NCBI GenBank assembly: GCA_963693085.1
Contig: OY856409.1
Location: 243,774,558 to 243,838,557 of the forward strand
Direction: 5' to 3'
Source: Alisma plantago-aquatica
Taxonomy: Eukaryota; Streptophyta; Magnoliopsida; Alismatales; Alismataceae
DNA length: 64,000 nucleotides
The notes below the pieces were generated by a model. It was not told the DNA's origin and made no database searches. It saw only the letters and a program-made list of their open reading frames with translations. A program made the translations under genes and the position numbers. This document shows, piece after piece, positions 57,688 to 64,000 of the stretch; the first letter of the stretch is position 1; each line of letters begins with the position of its first letter.

Positions 57688-60600
57688 TGTAACATACTCG
57701 AATATGAGTATGTAGCTTAATTTTCCTTGTCTTAAGTCCACCCTAAATTATATGAGTAATAAATCATTTTCCCTTAAATTAAATAAACATGAGTAAGTGG
57801 ATCTAAGAAAATATAATGACAAATAAACTCATCATATAATATTAATGACTAAATTAATAATTTGAGTAATAAATTCAAAATAAATTATATAAATTCACTG
57901 ATTAAGTAGAGTTGACCCTAATTTATTGATCCAAAAGCGCCATTATACTAATTGATAAAATTAATTTGATAAATATGAAATAATACATCAAATTAATTAA
58001 TAAAGGAATTACATTTTGCAATGGAGTACCTAGCTTAGAAGTAATTAAATTTAAGTAGCGAATGTTACTAAAAGATGAAATTAACGTTGAAATTGGATTC
58101 CTCATATCTCTTTAGCCAACCTATCAAATTTCAGGTCAATATGACTTTTTTTTACTACACATTTAATTGGTCTAGATTAATTATATTCAATGTATCACTT
58201 CACTTTAATTAATCAATTAAATTGATTCAAGGAATATGTAACGCAAAGCGTTACTTCTCCTTCACCTCTTCACGACGCATCCTGTGTTTTTTTGCGGACT
58301 GCGAGAGGCAGGTAACCGGCGCCCCTTTTTCTTCCTCCCTCTTCTCTTCCGTTTCCTACCTCGCAGACTGTCAACCTGTAGCCGGCGGCCTCTCTTTCCC
58401 CCTTTCTCTGCGTCTCGTCATCTTCTCTTCCCTTCCTCTTCCTTCCACAACCCATTTCTAACCCTAGCTGCCATCTATATATTCACCATCTCCCTGACCA
58501 TAGTAACCAGTCTAGGCCTCTCCATGTAGCGCCCAACCACAACCATCGTGATGCCTGCAACCATCACTTGCCACCCTCAACTTTGCCTGACACCGTTGTC
58601 AGCTTGTTCCCTCGACCCTGACTTTGTTCGTGACCCTCAGACCTCGACGCTTGATTTCGTAAGCAACCCCTTCAGTTCGTGACCCCTTCTCCTGCCACCA
58701 GCACTGGCGGCGGCAGGGGTCACCCTGCTTCACCGCAGTGTCACCAAGAGACTGCCTCAGGTCCAGCGAGTGCCAAAGAACCTCAAAAGCTTGACTTCTT
58801 CTCTAAGATCATCACCGAGATCTGTAGAGCAATCCCTAGTCGACGGACCTAGGAGCATTATGGAAAACAGAACTACAACAAGGACCTGTAAAACCAGGAT
58901 GGCTAGCAGACTTGAAGCAGACTCCAACCACCTCCGATCCCCCATATGACTATCATCTGCAGATCACTGTTTCACAGATGATTGTTCGGCAGCCTCAACG
59001 CCGCCCTCTCGCAATCATCACACTGCCGCCACCCTACTTCCCCTTCTCTTATCCTTCGTCGAAATTCCTTAAACCTAACCTCCATGCCTTCTTCCATCTA
59101 TGGCGCCTTCATGGAATCTCATCACTGCGTTCTCACCTCTTCACAGCCACCAACGGAGCTTCGATGGGTCTGCTACCATCACCTCTAGGGCCTTTGAACA
59201 TGGCTTCGATCTCCCGTGATCATCTGAAGACCTTCCATATGACAAACTCCCTCTTGTGTGCATCGCAGGGTCTTTATGAACCTTCCTTCTGGTTACTCAG
59301 ACCTTCCCTATTGCCAACATGGATTCTGCTTATCGTCGTCCTCCTCTCCCTACGCCAATGGCAGTTTCAGCAAGGGACGCACTCACACTATGCAAAGGCC
59401 ACAGAGTGCCTTTTGGTGATCATAAGCGATAGTCCCATCTAAGCATCACCGGCCTGACTCCCATCTTCTCCTCTGTTGTGCTGCCACTTGAGACTGCGGC
59501 TAAATCTGAAGGGGGACAACAAAGGCCCGACGGCAGGGAGTCAAATCTTTGAAACTCCATGGCCGTTCGGTTCTAGTGGCCTCTCCCTTGGCACCCTCGC
59601 ATGTAGGAGTCGAATCCCCATCTAGGAATTCACATGTAGATTGGTCATCGAAGGTCAATGGTGATTCCATCTCCTCCTGCAGGTCAGTACAATGTACCGC
59701 ATTTTAGAAAATTAAGTCCTGATAATGACGATTAAGCATCATAATATAGAATGAATAAACCACTCAAACATAGTAGACCAAAGACTATAACAATATGATA
59801 TATTCAATACATGGAGCATGACATATTATAATGAATGAAATTGTAATACTAATCCTATCCATATACATAGTAGTATATTCAGAAATACTAGTCAATCTTT
59901 CTTTTCAATTTCTATAATAAATAATACGCTAGTTTGTTGGATCAAAGAAACCTAGACTTAACCATATTTTGTTTCATTGATAGAATTTGGTTAGGGATAT
60001 GGTATTTCATGAGGTGATGTTCAATCATACAACCCATATTGGAAATCTAAAACCCTAGATAGTCATGTATATGTACATACTGGACCGTATTTAGATAAAT
60101 AATAGGTATAAACACTAATAAGCCTATTGAATTGATGCTAGGTAGGACATTGAATCATATAATTGTGGAGAGAACATTAAGACCTAATTGGGAAGAATAC
60201 ATACTTTTACCAACACCTAATATAATCTAGAACTATGTAGACTCATGTGACTGAAGAATTATCTTTGAACTCAAATATATAACTAAATGATCATGTGTCC
60301 AGTTAACAATAAAAGATCCCTAATATGTCTTTCGGTGGCCAAATCGGGATAGGAACAATACATATAGCTAAGATAAGAATGTATACACACATGTTCACCT
60401 TGTTTTAACTAACATCCATAATCGTTCCTAGGATGGACACTCAATTTTGGGGACCAAGCATATCCACTGAGTAGGACCTTTAGCTATGAAGATGAGGTAT
60501 GTACTCCTCCCTATTTATAACTGAGCATTTATGTGACTAAATTTTCCCATAATGAGGCATCTTTTGAAATACTTGCTCTTATTCCATTTGTTGGACAGTT

Positions 60601-61490
60601 CATATACTTTTAGTTGGATTTGTTATTCTTTTGAAATTATTATCATATTGAATTGGGTTAATGACCCCATCTTCTATTGTGGTTAAATCATGCCACATGC
60701 TTATGAAAGGTACATCTTGCCACTCTATTTATGCATGTTAGATAATTCGACTAGTTTAACTATCGTAGACGCTTATGCGTAACCATTAGGGCGCGCTACT
60801 TCCGCCCGGGGTGTGCTACTTCCATCTTTTTATATACAGAGGTGTGCTACTTCCGCCTAGGGTGCGCTACTTCCACCCATTTTTACTTAGGTCAATGACT
60901 CAGTGGTGTCTTGGCCCAATTATAGTTACTTTAGTCAAATATATCTGCATGCAAATATTTGTTGTGATACTGATGATTTATAATGGGAAGATTTGTTATT
61001 TCACTTGTTTATTTATAATGCCTCATTCTGTTGAAAATTCATTCTCTTGTTAATTCTCATTGAAACTTACCTAGCTTTAACGATCCCCTCTTTGACAGGA
61101 ACACCTTACTTTACTTTTGAAATAAATAATGTCCCAGTTAATTTTCTAATGTACATACTCAGCTTTTGCTGACTACACTCTTTTGTTTCCTATTTTCTGG
61201 GTGTTCCCTCCACCCAGATTTAGGTGCTTTGTAGGGCCGAGACGTAAGATGATTGGGAGGTCATTGGTGAACATAAGGATAGCTTGAGACAGCCTTGTTA
61301 CCCTCTGCATATGGGTTTGTGTGTATATGGATGTAACATTTTCAATTTATGTACCACCTTAGAGTGAGAAAATTTTGTACATGGGAATATTTTGTAACTT
61401 TGTAAATAGTTATATTTTCCGCTGCTTAATTATTCCATGGCTTGTGTTTATACCATTGAGTGGGCCCACTATTGGGTCCCTCTCTTTACA
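57688..61490 (+). repeat. Element E LTR 3
   Basis: 3803 bp, ends CTTTACA, followed directly by the right TSD AAAGC and the resumed Athila sequence. The GCTACTTCC array is at 60791-60879. Confidence 0.95.
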
Positions 61491-62140
61491 AAAGCAACAT
61501 TGCTACTTCATGGACGAGGCATTTTCCAATGAATGGTACCCCTAGATTCCTCCTTTCCTTTTTTATTTTTGACTCATGTGTTGTATAACATCTTTTTCAT
61601 AAGTGATTAGGGTCTCTGTAACTTGTTTCCTCACTTCTCCAACATTTTCCTTCTCTACCAAACTCCCTCATTTCCATGCTTGGGGCAAATGATTATATTG
61701 CAACACCCCCGATCTTCTAGTCGATCGAGGAGTTGATAGTTTCAGTGACCACTAGAAAATGAGTTTTATTGGCAGTCATCGAGGTTTGCAATTTATTTGA
61801 CTTCCAATGGAATTCTTGTTTCAGTGACTGTCACACTTTTGAGCAATTTACATTTTCGGTGACAACTAAATTCGATGTTTTTCAACGATCATCTAAGTTT
61901 GTTAACTTAAGAAGTTTTCACAACGACTGCCAAGTCTCCTAAAATTACTAATCATTGAGGGTTTTTAACTTAAGCTGACTTCTCAGTGATCATCAAAAAA
62001 TATTTTCCCTCGATTGACAATCTTAGTTCCCCCCTATCCCACCTTTTTTAGCACTAGTTACTGACTTCTACCAAATTGTTTTGGTTTATTGATTGCAACC
62101 AATCTCCCTCTACTGATAAAATAGACTTTCAGTCAATAGG
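61491..62140 (+). other. Element G sequence after element E, no clear gene
   Basis: Continues the ORF-1-like region of G but with stops in all frames. 61720-61990 is rich in CAGTGACC, CATCGAGG and CAACGACTG words similar to those in G's U3 (32450-32820). This could be a second regulatory stretch or an eroded repeat. Confidence 0.4.
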
Positions 62141-63480
62141 ATGTCATCACTAACCTTAGATTCATTGAACAAGCAAGCCACAACCCTGGTTCGGATCGAG
62201 GATATGATCAAGACCATCACCAAAATATTAGAAACACACCCCAACATGCCCCATCCTAAGAGGTTGCAACTACAATTGGGAAAAGAGCAATATCTACTCT
62301 TGCTAGGGCATGACTGCCTGAGTCTGAAGAGGAACCACAGTTGTCCACAATGAATACATATGAGTATGTTCCTTATGAAAAGGAAACAAAGAAGAAGGGA
62401 AAGTGGAAGGAGAAAATTAGTGACTTGGAAAGTGCAATGCCCAAAAAGACAACGGTAACAACCAAAGCTCAATCTGAAAAAGAAGCTGAGAAATCTGCAT
62501 CACTGATTGTACCTACAAAAACTGCAATGAGAAAAAATGCAGCTAGTAATGTGCAAAAATCAAATTATGGAAATGGAAGCAACCAGAGGATGTCTTTCAA
62601 CCTAAGGACGATGAACATCAAATCAAGTACTCCCTTTTCCTAAAATACAAAACTTATAAAGTGACCCGATACGCAGACGATGACACCCTATAGAATCTAG
62701 GAATGACTAAATGAGTAGTGGTATTCCTAAAAGGATCCAAGGTCCATATTATTTGCATAGATGCTCATCACTCCTACACCAATGTTATGGAAGAATTCAT
62801 CTCTTCCTGATAAAGGTCCATCTAGAAGATGTAGAATAGGAGAATGTTGGGGGGTTATTCTAACTACACATCATATTGTTCGGAAAGGATTACTCTCTCA
62901 CTGAAAGGTCACTAAATGCAATATTTAGTGAAACAGAAAAATAAACCTAGTCATGCACTAGCAGGATATGATAGGGATGTCACTGAATTTAGCAGTAATG
63001 AAACCTAGGAAAGGCTAATGGCAAAATCAAACCATAGATCTAGACATTCAAAGGCAGCTCAAGTGCCCTCCTATTTTATCAAAGTAATCCAGAAGATTAT
63101 TGCTAATGTAGTTTTTGCGAGGTCTGAGATGGGAGGCATGAAGATAAGAGATCTTTCCCTCATTTGCTACATGCTATAAAAAATATCGATTAACATTGGA
63201 AGACTATTGATAGACAAATTCTCTATTGTTGGCAGTCCAGAGGGTCCCAAGGCATTCTACATGTGGGGACTAATAACCTTAATCACATTCTACTTCCTCT
63301 ATCAGAGTGTATTAGAAAAATTCAAGGAAAGTAAAGGGAGTAGGTTTATTGACATCAAATACCACATAATGACGAGCATAATTGGACAGAAGGAGGAAAC
63401 ATACTTCTATAGGTTGGCAAAACCCAACATCCAACTCCCCTCCCCGAGACGAACCATTGTGAGCATAACAGGCTAATCGT
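62141..63480 (+). pseudogene. Element G ORF-1-like gene, part 2
   Basis: Open segments include MSSLTLDSLNKQATTLV (62141-62353) and a Lys-rich part (62341-62643: KKKGKWKEKIS, PKKTTVTTKAQ). At 63207-63476 comes FYMWGLITLITFYFLYQSVLEKF, then RFIDIKYHIMTSIIG and PNIQLPSPRRTIVSITG. The last block resembles the conserved part of Athila ORF-1 proteins (GLITPIA..., a RFIDLxYL-type run, then LPCPxxT). The family match is by memory of its general pattern and is tentative. Stops break the frame. Confidence 0.5.
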
Positions 63481-64000
63481 ATCTAGAGACAATATTGACA
63501 AGATGCTATCAAGTTTTGTTAGATGACATAGGGATGCACCCACAACTCCCATAAAGAAAATACTCAAGTAACCAGAGAAAGTTGTGCAACTGACAGGGAT
63601 AAATAAATTGGTAGTCAAACCATGCAAGGTAGTTTCAAAAATGCCATAATCATGATTGGGATCCACCACTCCACAAGAGAAAGGTGTCGATAGAACAGAG
63701 AAGCTGGTACCACCATAATGAACTACCTTCGACACCAATCACAATGAAGAAGCGGTTAACATCTCTACTGCCCAACCACCTATGGATACATAACAGTAAG
63801 AAGTATGTGCTTGGAAGATAAGGGAACAACCCAAGGCTCAAGGAGAAGGCAAGATGAAGGAGACAACACTAAGCAAATAGGAGTGCCCATGGATTTCGCC
63901 AATGCAGATGCAGATCAACCAATGACGCTAGAGCATCTTACCTCATTCCTACACCAAGTAGAGGAAATGACATCGATGTGACCGATGCATGCAGTGGTTG
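63481..64000 (+). other. Element G, continuing beyond window
   Basis: A degenerate continuation with short frames such as MDFANADADQPMTLEHL near 63890. No LTR start is seen before the window ends. Confidence 0.4.

Larger units (their letters stand above)
46080..61490 (+). mobile_element. Element E: long-LTR element, LTR-internal-LTR-internal-LTR
   Basis: Three near-identical LTRs (46080-49879, 51880-55682, 57688-61490, each about 3.8 kb) alternate with two 2.0 kb internal regions (49880-51879 and 55683-57687). A single TSD AAAGC (46075-46079 and 61491-61495) flanks the whole. Each internal region begins with an initiator Met primer site and ends with a purine tract. There is no gag or pol. 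The end of each internal region still encodes WISGTKSS-like residues, as at the end of chromovirus polyproteins. The size profile fits a large retrotransposon derivative (LARD). The double structure most likely arose by unequal LTR recombination. Confidence 0.93.
32300..64000 (+). mobile_element. Element G: Athila-type Ty3/gypsy retrotransposon, right end outside window
   Basis: The order is LTR (about 32400-33970), primer binding site of the TGGCG type (33977-33994), gag, [copia F inserted], protease, RT, RNase H, integrase, spacer with GGGAGGCAACCC-like sequence (45392 on), a promoter-like block, and an ORF-1-like region split by element E. The GGCGxxGTTxCC primer site and the gag and protease blocks are typical of Athila elements. 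All coding parts carry stops and frameshifts. The left LTR boundary is uncertain, and no second LTR is seen before the window ends. Confidence 0.88.

Noticed and set aside
46080..61490. Three independent insertions of the same element
   Set aside because: Only the outer ends have a TSD and the inner junctions pass directly from purine tract to LTR, so one insertion with later or earlier tandem duplication is simpler.
62110..62472. Minus-strand 120-codon ORF with Cys-rich content
   Set aside because: It is opposite the Lys-rich + strand frames of element G and shows no recognised motif.

Overview
This window is gene-poor, repeat-rich DNA from a plant nuclear genome, almost certainly a flowering plant with a large genome. 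I find no ordinary host gene, rRNA, tRNA or CRISPR array. Nearly every stretch belongs to a transposable element: Ty1/copia elements of Sirevirus-like organisation, Ty3/gypsy chromovirus and Athila-type elements, an L1-type LINE, and a long-LTR element with no pol. Most coding parts are broken. The only clean reading frames of useful size are a truncated gag in two related copia derivatives and one 377-residue ORF. The species cannot be named from this evidence.

Left half (1-32300) is a nest resolved by target-site duplications (TSDs). Element A, a Sirevirus-like copia element on the + strand, enters from the left edge with the end of its RNase H. It carries an extra, env-position ORF and ends with an LTR at 27262-28722. 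It lies inside an L1 LINE (minus strand, 28723 to about 32300). A's extra ORF is cut twice. Element B, a gypsy chromovirus on the minus strand (1922-18558, TSD TGGAG), is the first insertion. Element D, a pol-less copia derivative on the minus strand (19184-26499, TSD ATGAT), is the second. B itself contains element C (8110-14131, + strand, TSD GGTAT), a shorter relative of D. The order is L1, then A, then B and D, then C inside B.

Right half (about 32300-64000) is an Athila-type gypsy element G on the + strand: LTR, gag, protease, RT, RNase H, integrase and an ORF-1-like region. It is split by a small-LTR copia element F (35805-41388, TSD GAACC). It is also split by element E (46080-61490, TSD AAAGC), which has the order LTR-internal-LTR-internal-LTR with 3.8 kb LTRs and 2.0 kb internal regions.

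The most interesting system is in the copia elements A, C and D. Their U3 regions, and in A and D the stretch before the extra ORF, carry arrays of short palindromes (core TCGGTCGA-spacer-TCGACCGA), in some copies with both arms changed in step. In C and D the LTR U3 also carries exact matches to the plant MSA (MYB3R, G2/M-phase) element just upstream of the LTR TATA box. D repeats this layout inside the element: palindromes, two exact MSA matches and a TATA box sit directly upstream of the intact 377-codon ORF. This suggests a non-autonomous element that expresses its own extra protein from an internal promoter. The promoter function is inference; the motifs are seen directly.
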